This document shows, one piece after another, positions 20,700-30,038 of a DNA stretch of 64,000 nucleotides. Source of the stretch: Acidobacteriaceae bacterium (GTDB lineage: Bacteria; Acidobacteriota; Terriglobia; Terriglobales; Acidobacteriaceae); assembly GCA_003138975.1 (NCBI GenBank), contig PLHQ01000078.1, positions 64,289 to 128,288 on the forward strand. The letters run 5' to 3'. The notes under the pieces were generated by a model that was not told the DNA's origin, ran no database searches, and worked only from the letters and a program-made list of their open reading frames with translations. The stretch's first letter is position 1. Every line of letters starts with the position of its first letter. The position numbers were made by a program, and so were the translations under genes.

Positions 20700-20849
20700 T
20701 GGTCTTGTTGGATAACTCTGATTTTGGGTGCCGCAGCGCTTCCAGCGCTGCGATTGATGACCACTTGAGATCTGGGCTTCAGCCTCTGAGGTACCTGAGT
20801 GGAGTTTCACCGGACCCCTGCTGTTCCCACCGGCTGCTAAACTACTGCC

Positions 20850-23633
20850 TTGCCCCTTCGAACAAAATCTCCGGAACCTAAGCCCACCGCAGCGCCATCA
20901 TCCGCTAAAGACCGCATCTTCCTGATCGACACGATGTCGTTCATCTTCCGCGCCTATCACGCCATGGCGCGGCAGCGATCCATGTCCACCAAGGCGGGAC
21001 TTCCCACCGCCGCAATCTTTGTCTTCGTCAACATGCTGCGCAAACTGCGTGACGATTTCTCCCCCGCCTATCTCGCCGCCGTCTTCGACGTCGCCGCCAA
21101 AACCTTCCGCGATACCCAGGCCGAAGCCATCACCACCGTGCGCAAGTTCGACATAAAAACCCAAACCTTCACCGAGATCGAATACAAGGGCTACAAAGCC
21201 AATCGCGCCGCCATGCCCGAGGATCTTGCGCAGCAGATTCCCTACATCCGCCGCGCGCTCGAAGCCTATCGCATCCCCATCCTCGAACTCGCCGGCTTCG
21301 AGGCCGACGATGTCATCGGCACTCTCGCCCGCAAAGCCACAGCCGCATCGCATCCCGTCTACGTCGTCTCCAGCGACAAAGATATGATGCAGCTCGTCAA
21401 CGACGACGTTCAGATCCTGAATCCCCCGAAAGACAATCTGATCTGCGACGCCGCCAAGGTCGAAGAAATTCTCGGCGTTCCGCCCAAGCGCGTGGTCGAC
21501 GTGATGGCTCTGCGCGGCGATGCTATCGACAATATTCCCGGCGCCCCCGGCATCGGCGACAAAGGGTCGGTCGAAATCATCAAACATTTCGGCAGCGTGG
21601 AGCAAGCGCTCGACCGCGCGGCTGAGGTAGAAAAGAAAACCTACCGCGAATCCCTTCTGAACAATCGCGACATCATTCTGTTTAGCAAGAGCATGGCCAC
21701 CATCGACACGAATGTCCCCGTCGACCTCAATGTCAAAGCGATGCGCGCCGGCGAGCCCGATCTCGACCTCCTCCGTCAGCTCTTCATCGAGCTTGAATTC
21801 ACGTCTCTGTTGAAGGAAATATTGCCCCAGGTTCAGGTGACCGAAACTCACTACGCCGACGCCCAGTCCGCCGCCGATGTGGAGAAGATTGTCAGCTCTC
21901 TCGCGCCGGAAGCTGCACTGGCCATCGCCATTGAATCGGATCAGACGATGCCTTCAACAGACGAGGAGGAAGAAGTTGTTGAAGATGAACCACAGGAAGC
22001 GATGCTTCCGCTGACCGATGGCTCGAGCACCGCAGCATCCCCCGAGCCCGCTCCACGCCGCATCGCAATCTCCGGATCCGCAGGTTCGGCCGCCGTCGTC
22101 AAACTGGATTCAACCAGCGCCGCGGCCAAACTTCGTTCCATCTTGACCAGCACAAACACGCCCAAGTCAATTCACGACTACAAAGCCGCGATTCACGCGC
22201 TCGACGCCCTCGGCACCCATCTGCAAGGCGTACAGCACGATCCCATGCTCTACTCCTACCTGCTTGATCCCACCTACTCCTCGCATCGTCTGCCGGATGT
22301 CGCTCTCCGCCGCTTCAATCTCAAGCTCAGCGGCGATCTCGCCGAAGCCGCCGACGTCACCAGCAGGCTGACGACCGCTCTGCGCGAAGATGTCAAACAG
22401 GCAGGATTGAAGAAGCTCTACGAAGAAATGGATCTGCCGCTCGTCCCCGTTCTCGCCCGCATGGAGCAAGCCGGAGTAAAAATCGACACGTCCGCGCTCG
22501 CGCAAATGTCAACCGAACTCGAACGCGAAATCAGAACCAAGGCCCGAGATATTTACGAAGTCGCCGGCTCCGAATTCAACATCGCCTCTCCGCGCCAGCT
22601 CGGCGACGTTCTCTTCAATAAGCTGAATCTCCCCAAACCCTTCAAATACGGGAAGGGACGCGCAATTTCCACTGCTGTCGACGTGCTGGAAAATCTCGCC
22701 GAAGAGCATCCCATCGCCCGCATGGTCCTCGACTACCGCCAGCTCACCAAGCTGAAGTCCACCTACGTCGACACGCTGCCCGCGCTCATCAATCCCTCCA
22801 CCCGACGCCTGCACACTACCTTCGGCCAAACTGGAACCGCCACCGGCCGTCTTTCTTCCGCCAATCCGAATCTCCAAAATATTCCCATCCGCACCGAACT
22901 TGGACGCGGCATCCGCGCCGCCTTCATCGCCGAGCCTGGCCACGTCCTGCTCACGGCCGATTACTCGCAGATCGAGCTCCGCCTGCTCGCCCACTTCTCG
23001 CGCGATCCGCTCCTCGTTGAGGCCTACCGTCGCGGCGACGACATCCACACCCTCACCGCCTCGCAAGTCTTCGGCGTTCCGCCGCTCATGGTCACACCCG
23101 ACCACCGCCGCGCGGCCAAAGTCGTCAACTTCGGAATCGTCTACGGCCTGTCGCCCTTCGGTCTCTCGCAAAATCTCGGCATCGAGCCCGCCGAAGCCAA
23201 GCAGTTCATCGCAAACTATTTCGAGAAATACAAAGGCGTCCGCGCCTTCATCGATAAAACCCTCGAAGAAGCTCGTCGCGACCTGAAAGTAAAAACCCTC
23301 TTCGGACGCGTCCGCCCCATCCCCGACATCAACAGCAAAAACGCCAACCAGCGCGGCTTCGCCGAACGCACCGCCGTCAACACTCCGCTGCAAGGCACCG
23401 CCGCCGATCTGATCAAAGTGGCCATGATCCGCATCGACGCCGCTCTGCAGGAACGCAATCTGAAATCAAGAATGACTCTGCAAGTCCACGACGAACTGGT
23501 TTTCGAGGTCCCCGAGAGAGAAGTAGACACCTTGCAGTCCCTAGTCCGCGAGCAAATGGAAAAAGTCCACGCGCTAGCCGTCCCACTGCTAGTAGAAATG
23601 GGCGTAGGCCCCAACTGGAGAGATCTGGATTAA
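20850..23633 (+). CDS. polA: DNA polymerase I
   Basis: 927 aa; N-terminal FEN domain, C-terminal family A motifs ADYSQIELRLLAHFS, VNFGIVYGLSPFGLSQNL, LQVHDELVFEVP. Confidence 0.97.
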   Translation: MPLRTKSPEPKPTAAPSSAKDRIFLIDTMSFIFRAYHAMARQRSMSTKAGLPTAAIFVFVNMLRKLRDDFSPAYLAAVFDVAAKTFRDTQAEAITTVRKFDIKTQTFTEIEYKGYKANRAAMPEDLAQQIPYIRRALEAYRIPILELAGFEADDVIGTLARKATAASHPVYVVSSDKDMMQLVNDDVQILNPPKDNLICDAAKVEEILGVPPKRVVDVMALRGDAIDNIPGAPGIGDKGSVEIIKHFGSVEQALDRAAEVEKKTYRESLLNNRDIILFSKSMATIDTNVPVDLNVKAMRAGEPDLDLLRQLFIELEFTSLLKEILPQVQVTETHYADAQSAADVEKIVSSLAPEAALAIAIESDQTMPSTDEEEEVVEDEPQEAMLPLTDGSSTAASPEPAPRRIAISGSAGSAAVVKLDSTSAAAKLRSILTSTNTPKSIHDYKAAIHALDALGTHLQGVQHDPMLYSYLLDPTYSSHRLPDVALRRFNLKLSGDLAEAADVTSRLTTALREDVKQAGLKKLYEEMDLPLVPVLARMEQAGVKIDTSALAQMSTELEREIRTKARDIYEVAGSEFNIASPRQLGDVLFNKLNLPKPFKYGKGRAISTAVDVLENLAEEHPIARMVLDYRQLTKLKSTYVDTLPALINPSTRRLHTTFGQTGTATGRLSSANPNLQNIPIRTELGRGIRAAFIAEPGHVLLTADYSQIELRLLAHFSRDPLLVEAYRRGDDIHTLTASQVFGVPPLMVTPDHRRAAKVVNFGIVYGLSPFGLSQNLGIEPAEAKQFIANYFEKYKGVRAFIDKTLEEARRDLKVKTLFGRVRPIPDINSKNANQRGFAERTAVNTPLQGTAADLIKVAMIRIDAALQERNLKSRMTLQVHDELVFEVPEREVDTLQSLVREQMEKVHALAVPLLVEMGVGPNWRDLD

Positions 23634-23700
23634 CTCAAGTGGCAAGGTCCCTGTGGGTCGGACACTCCTGTCCGACAAACGCCGGCACGATCCCTGCCCA

Positions 23701-23742
23701 TGTTGGGACAGCCGTCCTCGGCTGTCCATTCGTGCGAAGCTC
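23701..23742 (+). repeat. interspersed repeat B
   Basis: tgttgggacagccgtcctcggctgtccattcgtgcgaagctc. Confidence 0.75.
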
Positions 23743-23763
23743 GCCCCCGTTGCTCGGTAGTCG

Positions 23764-25143
23764 CTACGCCCCCAGCGTCTTCCGAATCGCCTCCGCAATC
23801 TCCGCCGTCAGCGCCTGCATCTTCTCTTCCGACTCCGCCTCCACCATCACCCGCGCCAGCGCCTCCGTCCCGGAATAACGCACCACCACGCGCCCGTTTC
23901 CATCCAGCTCGCGCTCTGCGGCTTCAATGGCCCGCTGCACCTCCGGTACGTGCGCAAACGGAATCTTCTCCCGCACCCGCACATTCTGAATCTTCTGCGG
24001 AAACACTTTCAGATCGCTCACCAACTCCGCCAGCGACCGCCCGCTGCGCACGATCACATCCATCACTCGCAGCGCGGTCAGCAAGCCGTCGCCTGTCGTC
24101 GCGTCGCCATCTCGAAAAATAATGTGCCCCGATTGTTCCCCGCCCAGAGTCGCGCCCGTTTTCAGCATCTCTTCCAGAACATACTTGTCACCCACATTCG
24201 CCCGCACCATGCGGATGCCCGACTTCTTCAGCGCGATCTCGACTCCCATGTTCGACATCGTCGTCGCCACCACGGTGGATCCGGACAATTTCCCTCTCGC
24301 CTGCAGATCGCGCGCCGTCAGCAGCAGCACGCCATCCCCATTCACCACGCGTCCTGCGCCATCACAAAACAGAGCGCGGTCGGCGTCGCCATCAAACGTG
24401 ACACCGAGATCAAACTTCCCTCCGGCCTCCGCCACTGCCCGACCCAACGTTTCCGGATGCAACGCCCCGCACCCTTCATTGATATTTTTTCCGTCCGGCG
24501 TCACATGAATAAACGTCGCCTGCACCCGCAGGCTGCCGAACAATTCCGGCGCCTCTGCCGTCGCCGCCCCATTCGCGCAATCCACCAGCACGCGTAGCCC
24601 GCTCAGGTCAGACGCCACGCTCCCCGCCAGCGACTCGATGTACGCCTTGCGCAGCCCCGTCTCACCCGGCAGAGATGGCCGGGCAATCTTCAGTGCCGTA
24701 TCGTCCGCCGCCCCCGGCTTTTGCAGCAGCGCGAAGATTTCTTTTTCAATGGCCAGCTCGCGCTCATCCGTCAACTTGAATCCATCTCCGGAAAAAACTT
24801 TGATCCCGTTATCCGTCCACGGATTATGCGAAGCCGAGATCACTACTCCCGCCGCAAACCCGCGTGACCGCGCCAGATAGGCCACGCCAGGCGTCGTAAT
24901 CACTCCTGCGCTGTGGACGTCTACGCCCACCGCCGCCATCCCCGCTGCCACGCGGTCCGCAATCCACCCGCTCGATTCGCGCGCGTCCTGTCCCATCACT
25001 GCGCGGGCCGAACGCGTGTTGCGCACCAGGTCGTGCCCCAGAGCGCGCCCAATCAAATACGTACTTTCCGCAGTCAATGGAAATTCCCCGGCCACCCCTC
25101 GTATCCCGTCTGTGCCAAACAACTGCCTGCTCTGATTGCTCAT
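23764..25143 (-). CDS. glmM: phosphoglucosamine mutase
   Basis: 459 aa; LFGTDGIRGVAGEFPLT, ISASHNPWTDNGIKVFS, TFDGDADRALFCD. Confidence 0.97.
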   Translation of the reverse strand: MSNQSRQLFGTDGIRGVAGEFPLTAESTYLIGRALGHDLVRNTRSARAVMGQDARESSGWIADRVAAGMAAVGVDVHSAGVITTPGVAYLARSRGFAAGVVISASHNPWTDNGIKVFSGDGFKLTDERELAIEKEIFALLQKPGAADDTALKIARPSLPGETGLRKAYIESLAGSVASDLSGLRVLVDCANGAATAEAPELFGSLRVQATFIHVTPDGKNINEGCGALHPETLGRAVAEAGGKFDLGVTFDGDADRALFCDGAGRVVNGDGVLLLTARDLQARGKLSGSTVVATTMSNMGVEIALKKSGIRMVRANVGDKYVLEEMLKTGATLGGEQSGHIIFRDGDATTGDGLLTALRVMDVIVRSGRSLAELVSDLKVFPQKIQNVRVREKIPFAHVPEVQRAIEAAERELDGNGRVVVRYSGTEALARVMVEAESEEKMQALTAEIAEAIRKTLGA

Positions 25144-25250
25144 AAATTGTGCGAGTTCTTAAAACAGCGCCGAAATGCACCTCAATTGTCCAACCGCGGA
25201 TCCAACAGCGGATGATTGGGGGAGAACAGGGCAATCGCGAAATTACAAGA

Positions 25251-25931
25251 TCAATGCCTATTCTCCGCAGGCGCAGTCTTTTCCATAATCACGGTTACGT
25301 GTACCGGCGTGGGCTGCACCACCTGCACCAGCGGATCCGCAACGTAGACGTTCGTCACGAATGTGGCCTGGGTCCTGGTTCCCGAGGCGTCGACAGGATC
25401 GGTGGTTGCCGCATCCATCATCTCTACGTGATGCTGCGGACCCGTGATTTGGATTTTCTCCGGATCTACCACCACCTTTGCGATCTGTTCCCCCGCCAGA
25501 AAGCTTCCCGTCACCCGCGGGTGAATCTCTACCTCGCGCGTCAGCGTGGTATCAAAGCTGAGATGCACCTGCCCCGGCACCACTTGCACCACATGCAACT
25601 CCCGCTGATGCCGAATCTGCTGCGCCGTCAAATCAAACGTGCGCTCGCCCGGCTTGGCGTCTCCCAGTTCAAGTTCCGCCTGGATATCCGCCGCGCTCAG
25701 TTGCCGGATGACCCGCTCCGGCCCGCGCACCCGGATCTGTGCCTCCGGTATGGTGACTGAGCTGATCTCCAGATGCTGCGGAACGTGCTCGAACTCGATG
25801 GGCACTCGCACTGCCACTTCCGCCGACTCCTGATCCGGAGAAATCGCCAGCCACAGCCCCGTCGCGATCAGAAGCGACAAAATCTTCAGCCAGAAATTGT
25901 GCAGCACCCAGCGGCGCAAAAAGTCCATCAT
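25251..25931 (-). CDS. YbbR-domain protein (CdaR-like)
   Basis: 226 aa; TM N-terminus followed by YbbR-like repeats; between cdaA and glmM. Confidence 0.9.
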   Translation of the reverse strand: MMDFLRRWVLHNFWLKILSLLIATGLWLAISPDQESAEVAVRVPIEFEHVPQHLEISSVTIPEAQIRVRGPERVIRQLSAADIQAELELGDAKPGERTFDLTAQQIRHQRELHVVQVVPGQVHLSFDTTLTREVEIHPRVTGSFLAGEQIAKVVVDPEKIQITGPQHHVEMMDAATTDPVDASGTRTQATFVTNVYVADPLVQVVQPTPVHVTVIMEKTAPAENRH

Positions 25932-26818
25932 AGCGGCCGCTCCAATTCCGAATCAGATTCCCCGTCAGTGCCCATCTGCGCGCCCGTCCGCAGCGGCGAT
26001 TCCATCCCCGCATCCGATTCGTCGTTTTGCACCACCGCTGTCGGCAGCGCCACCGGTGACATGTAGCGCCGCAATTCGCTGCTCAGGTGCTCGCGCAATT
26101 GCTCCACCGTCAGATCCCGTTCAATCTTTCCCCCAACGGCCATGCTGATCGCGCCCGACTCTTCCGACACAATCACGGCGATCGCATCCGTCTCCTCGGT
26201 GATTCCAATTCCCGCTCGGTGCCGCGTTCCCAGCTGCGTCGACAGCACAGGATTCATCGACAACGGCAAGAAACACGCCGCCGCAGCCAATCGGTCTTTC
26301 TGGATGATCACCGCTCCGTCATGCAGCGGCGCGCTCGGCCGGAAGATCGTGGCCAGCAAATCGTAGGACAGCCGTGCATCCATGGCGACTCCACTTTCTA
26401 TGTAAGTCCGCAATCCAATCTCGCGCTCAATCACCATCAATGCGCCTGTCTGATGCTGCGAAAACAAATTCGCCGCCAGCACGATGTCGTCGTACGAATC
26501 CCCCTCCACCGTCGACCCGCGCAGAAAACTAACGCGCCGACCCACATCCGACAGCACGTGCCGAATCTCCGACTGAAAAACCACAATCAGCGCGAACACC
26601 ACATAAGGCAGCAAGTGGCTCACCAGCCAATTCAACGTGACCAACTCGCCGATCCGCGCCAAATAAAACGCCACCGCGACCGCGCCCAATCCCGCCAGCA
26701 TCGGCGCCGCGCGCGTCCCCCGGATCATCACCAGCACTTCGTAAATGATCAACGCCACCAGCAGAATGTCGAGCACCGTAAACGACACTCTCAACCACGG
26801 CGCCATCAGTTGCGTCAC
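25928..26818 (-). CDS. cdaA: diadenylate cyclase CdaA
   Basis: TM helices plus DAC domain: LHDGAVIIQKDRLAAAACFLPLS, LGTRHRAGIGITEETDAIAVIVSEESGAIS. Confidence 0.96.
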   Translation of the reverse strand: MTQLMAPWLRVSFTVLDILLVALIIYEVLVMIRGTRAAPMLAGLGAVAVAFYLARIGELVTLNWLVSHLLPYVVFALIVVFQSEIRHVLSDVGRRVSFLRGSTVEGDSYDDIVLAANLFSQHQTGALMVIEREIGLRTYIESGVAMDARLSYDLLATIFRPSAPLHDGAVIIQKDRLAAAACFLPLSMNPVLSTQLGTRHRAGIGITEETDAIAVIVSEESGAISMAVGGKIERDLTVEQLREHLSSELRRYMSPVALPTAVVQNDESDAGMESPLRTGAQMGTDGESDSELERPL

Positions 26819-26963
26819 TGCATCTCCTAATCCGCGGAAACTTAACCTACATTCTAATGTAGCCTGAGTAGTTAACTGTCATCCTGAGCAAGCGTCGCGG
26901 TTTGTGCGACGCAATAATCGCGCGTCCGGCTCGCTCACCTTATTTGCAGTCCGCGCCCTTCAT

Positions 26964-28358
26964 TTACCGCTTTTCTCGCTTGCCAATGTCTCCACTCCCT
27001 TTCTTTACTGTAGCCCAAATCTCTCCTCGCGCCACGCGCGCTGAAATCTCCTGCCCCGCGTGCACCTGGGCCGCATCCTTCACCAATTGTCCCGCGCTAT
27101 CAAACACCAAGGCATATCCCCGCTCCAGAATCGCCAACGGCGAAAGCATCTCGAACGCCCTGCCCATGCGTTCCGCGCGTACCCTATACTGCAGCAGTAG
27201 ATTCCGCATCCCCGCCGCCAGCGCCGCAGTCGATACCTCCAACTCCCCGCGCATCCCCGCCAGCACTCGCCGGGCATCGTAATGCCTCACCGCCGCAGCA
27301 ACTGCCTCCCACCTGCGCCGCATCTGTTCCAGCGTCTGACGCTCAGCCCGCTCCAGCCGGTAAGTCAGATCGTCCAGCTTCTGCTGTCTCTGCCGGATCA
27401 AATCCATCATCCGCGCAAACGCTCCATGCTGCGCACGTTCTGTCAGCGCATGCCGCGCCTCCAGCAACCGCCGTTCCATCGCCCGCTCCAGCCGCTCCCG
27501 CACCGCCTCTGCCTGATTCTCCACTTCCACCAGCGAGCGGATCACCAACTCCGCCGCCGCCGAAGGCGTTGGAGCCCGCAGGTCCGCCACAAAATCCACG
27601 ATCGTGAAGTCCGTCTCGTGCCCCACCGCCGAGATCACCGGAATCTCCGACGCCGCCACCACCCGCGCCAGCCCTTCATCATTGAAAGCCGCCAGATCCT
27701 CCGCCGACCCTCCGCCGCGCCCCACAATAATGACTTCCACATCCCGGCTCTCGTTGAAATACCGCACGCCGGCCGCCACTTCAGCAGCCGCCGAGTCACC
27801 CTGCACTTGCGCCGGATAAATCACCGCGTTCGCCGTGTGATGGCGTCGCTGCAGAATGTTCAGAATATCGCGCAGAGCCGCCGCCTGTGGCGACGTCACA
27901 ATTCCAATTCGCGCCGGCAACGTCGGAATCGCTTTTTTCCGCTCCGCCGCAAACAATCCTTCCGCTTCCAGCTTCGCCTTCAGTTGCTCGAACGCGACCT
28001 GCAATCCTCCGGCGCCCTTCGGTTCCAGATACTCCGCCGCAATCTGCAACTCCCCGCGATCTTCATAAATGGTGACGCGTCCCCGCACCACTGCCTGCAT
28101 CCCGTCCGCCGGACGAAACCGCAGCAACCGCGCCGCCGACCTGAACATCACCACCCGTATCTGCGCGTTCGCGTCCTTCAGCGTGAAATAAAGATGCCCC
28201 GAATCCGGCGCGCGAAAATTCGAAATCTCACCCTCGACCCATGCGTCGGCATACTCCCGCTCCACGTGCGCCCGCACCGCTGCCACCAGGCCGCGCACCG
28301 TCCACACCCGCCGCTCCGGCGGCTGAAACTTCAACCCAAGCTGATCCCTTATCACCAT
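26964..28358 (-). CDS. xseA: exodeoxyribonuclease VII large subunit
   Basis: 464 aa; VEGEISNFRAPDSGHLYFTLKDANAQIRVVMFRSAA, GRGGGSAEDLAAFNDEGLARVVAASEIPVISAVGHETDFTI. Confidence 0.97.
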   Translation of the reverse strand: MVIRDQLGLKFQPPERRVWTVRGLVAAVRAHVEREYADAWVEGEISNFRAPDSGHLYFTLKDANAQIRVVMFRSAARLLRFRPADGMQAVVRGRVTIYEDRGELQIAAEYLEPKGAGGLQVAFEQLKAKLEAEGLFAAERKKAIPTLPARIGIVTSPQAAALRDILNILQRRHHTANAVIYPAQVQGDSAAAEVAAGVRYFNESRDVEVIIVGRGGGSAEDLAAFNDEGLARVVAASEIPVISAVGHETDFTIVDFVADLRAPTPSAAAELVIRSLVEVENQAEAVRERLERAMERRLLEARHALTERAQHGAFARMMDLIRQRQQKLDDLTYRLERAERQTLEQMRRRWEAVAAAVRHYDARRVLAGMRGELEVSTAALAAGMRNLLLQYRVRAERMGRAFEMLSPLAILERGYALVFDSAGQLVKDAAQVHAGQEISARVARGEIWATVKKGSGDIGKREKR

Positions 28359-28430
28359 CGGAATACAAGGAGTCTAGAACAGATTCAGTGCCGATGAGCG
28401 CTTATGTGGAAACGAAAGCTCTTATGCCTA

Positions 28431-28470
28431 CGTGGGGACAGCCGCCCTCGGCTGTCCGTTCCAGCGTAGC
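28431..28470 (+). repeat. interspersed repeat B
   Basis: cgtggggacagccgccctcggctgtccgttccagcgtagc. Confidence 0.75.
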
Positions 28471-28615
28471 GCGTCGGCTTTGAAAGACATAGCAAGCAGA
28501 TGTAATATTTTGCGGTAAGTGTTCCGGCTGAACTCGGTACTGTGCGATGATTGCAAAGTTCTCGCGCGGGGGCCGCTCCTGAGTACACAGAATTTTGCAG
28601 GCATAACCCGTACCC

Positions 28616-28840
28616 ATGGCTGATCTTGGCAAATTGCTCGTCCTCTTTGGAGTGATCCTCGTCGCAGCCGGCCTCGTGCTGATCCTGCTCGGCCGGACCA
28701 CCCTTCCCCTCGGCCGCCTCCCCGGCGACCTCCTCTATCGCGGCAAGAACACCACGGTATACTTTCCGCTGGTCACGTCACTATTGCTGAGCATCGTGCT
28801 TTCCCTGGTTCTCTACCTAATCAACCACTTCCGCCGATAA
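28616..28840 (+). CDS. DUF2905-like small membrane protein
   Basis: 74 aa; LGKLLVLFGVILVAAGLVLILLGRTTLPLGRLPGDLLYRGKNTTVYFPLVTSLLLSIVLSLVLYLI. Confidence 0.85.
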   Translation: MADLGKLLVLFGVILVAAGLVLILLGRTTLPLGRLPGDLLYRGKNTTVYFPLVTSLLLSIVLSLVLYLINHFRR

Positions 28841-28852
28841 GCGTATTCGGCG

Positions 28853-29608
28853 ATGCAAGATTTTCTCCCCGCAATCTACAATCGGATCCACATGAACTCC
28901 GCCCGCATCGCCGAACTGCTCCAGCCCTTCCTGGCCCCCGCTTCAAATCATTGTCATTCTGAAACGGGCCGAAGGCATGGTGAGGAATCTGCTGTCCTCT
29001 CCTCCGCCCAACTCGAATATATATCGACGTACATCGATATACTGCTCCGCTGGAACGCCCGCATCAACCTGACCGCCATCCGCGATCCAGGAGAAATAGT
29101 CACCCGCCACTTCGGCGAATCCCTCTTCGCGGCACGTCACCTCTTCCCGAACTCTCCCTCTGTGTCCCCTGTGCCCTCTGTGGTAAAGGGTTTGACTCGC
29201 GTAGCCGACCTCGGTTCCGGCGCTGGCTTCCCCGGAATTCCGATAAAACTCTGGGCCCCCAACATCGCTCTCACCCTCATCGAATCGAACCACAAGAAAG
29301 CCGCCTTCCTCCGCGAGGTCGGCCGCGCTCTTACATTGACCGACATCAATATACAAAACACTCGCGCCGACGAGGTCCCCCAAACCTTTGACGTAGTTAC
29401 CCTCCGCGCCGTCGAGCACTTCGCCGCCGCCCTTCCCATCGCCGCCCGCCTCCTAGCCCCCGCCGCCCGCGTAGCCCTCCTGATCGCCCATCCCCAGCTC
29501 GATACCGCCCGTTCTGCCCTTCCTCGGCTCACCTGGCAGCAGCCCATCCATGTTCCCCAATCCCAGTCCCGCCTGCTGCTGGTAGGCAGGCTGGAACAAC
29601 AAGAGTAA
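28853..29608 (+). CDS. rsmG: 16S rRNA (guanine527-N7)-methyltransferase RsmG
   Basis: LLRWNARINLTAIRDPGEIVTRHFGESL...RVADLGSGAGFPGIPIKLW; 5' of parA. Contains two repeat-derived inserts. Confidence 0.95.
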   Translation: MQDFLPAIYNRIHMNSARIAELLQPFLAPASNHCHSETGRRHGEESAVLSSAQLEYISTYIDILLRWNARINLTAIRDPGEIVTRHFGESLFAARHLFPNSPSVSPVPSVVKGLTRVADLGSGAGFPGIPIKLWAPNIALTLIESNHKKAAFLREVGRALTLTDINIQNTRADEVPQTFDVVTLRAVEHFAAALPIAARLLAPAARVALLIAHPQLDTARSALPRLTWQQPIHVPQSQSRLLLVGRLEQQE

Positions 29609-29736
29609 ACAAGTGGGAGGCAACTGGAATTTTTACCCAACCATTTACGCCACAGATGGCACTAAATTGTGTAAAGTGGGATAGTATCAAAGTGAGACTA
29701 TTTACCAACTTGGATCCGGTTGATAATGGCCATCAA

Positions 29737-29931
29737 TGTTCCAAACGGAACGCTAGGAAATATTGTTCCGGTTGGAACGATAGACACATTCCGCTCCAAT
29801 GTTCCGATAGGAACACTGAGTTCGTTTCAGGAACAATCAGTCTCCCAAAAGCCAAATCGTCTCTCAATGTTCCGCCCACAACCCTGCCCGTGCCATCTAC
29901 GTCCGGGACAGCTAATGTTCCTATCGGAACA
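29737..29931. promoter_or_regulatory. array of four 16-bp TGTTCC-N4-GGAAC(A/G) inverted repeats, candidate parS-like sites
   Basis: 29737-29752 TGTTCCAAACGGAACG; 29764-29779 TGTTCCGGTTGGAACG; 29800-29815 TGTTCCGATAGGAACA; 29916-29931 TGTTCCTATCGGAACA; rsmG-parA intergenic. Confidence 0.7.
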
Positions 29932-30038
29932 TTAGGACTGGTTTTGCACAAGCATTCCTCATAACGCACAACATCTGACCTTGCATTCGAAATGCGAATC
30001 GCATTATGCTGCCAGTGACTCTGGCTCCTCTACAACTT

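Noticed and set aside
20898-21851. 317-aa minus-strand ORF antisense to polA
   Set aside because: Typical antisense shadow of a high-GC CDS; no recognisable domain
22509-23393. 294-aa minus-strand ORF antisense to polA
   Set aside because: Shadow ORF; low-complexity Gly/Val/Asp composition
27282-28397. 371-aa + strand ORF over xseA
   Set aside because: Arg/His/Gln-rich shadow of xseA
29737-29931. Possible CRISPR-like array
   Set aside because: Repeats are 16-bp palindromes with irregular spacing (27, 36, 116 nt centre to centre) and no cas genes nearby
29656-29964. Overlapping small ORFs with repeated NVPIGTL/FRSEHW-like peptides in the rsmG-parA gap
   Set aside because: Peptide repetition is produced by the TGTTCC-N4-GGAACA DNA repeats in all frames, not by a real protein
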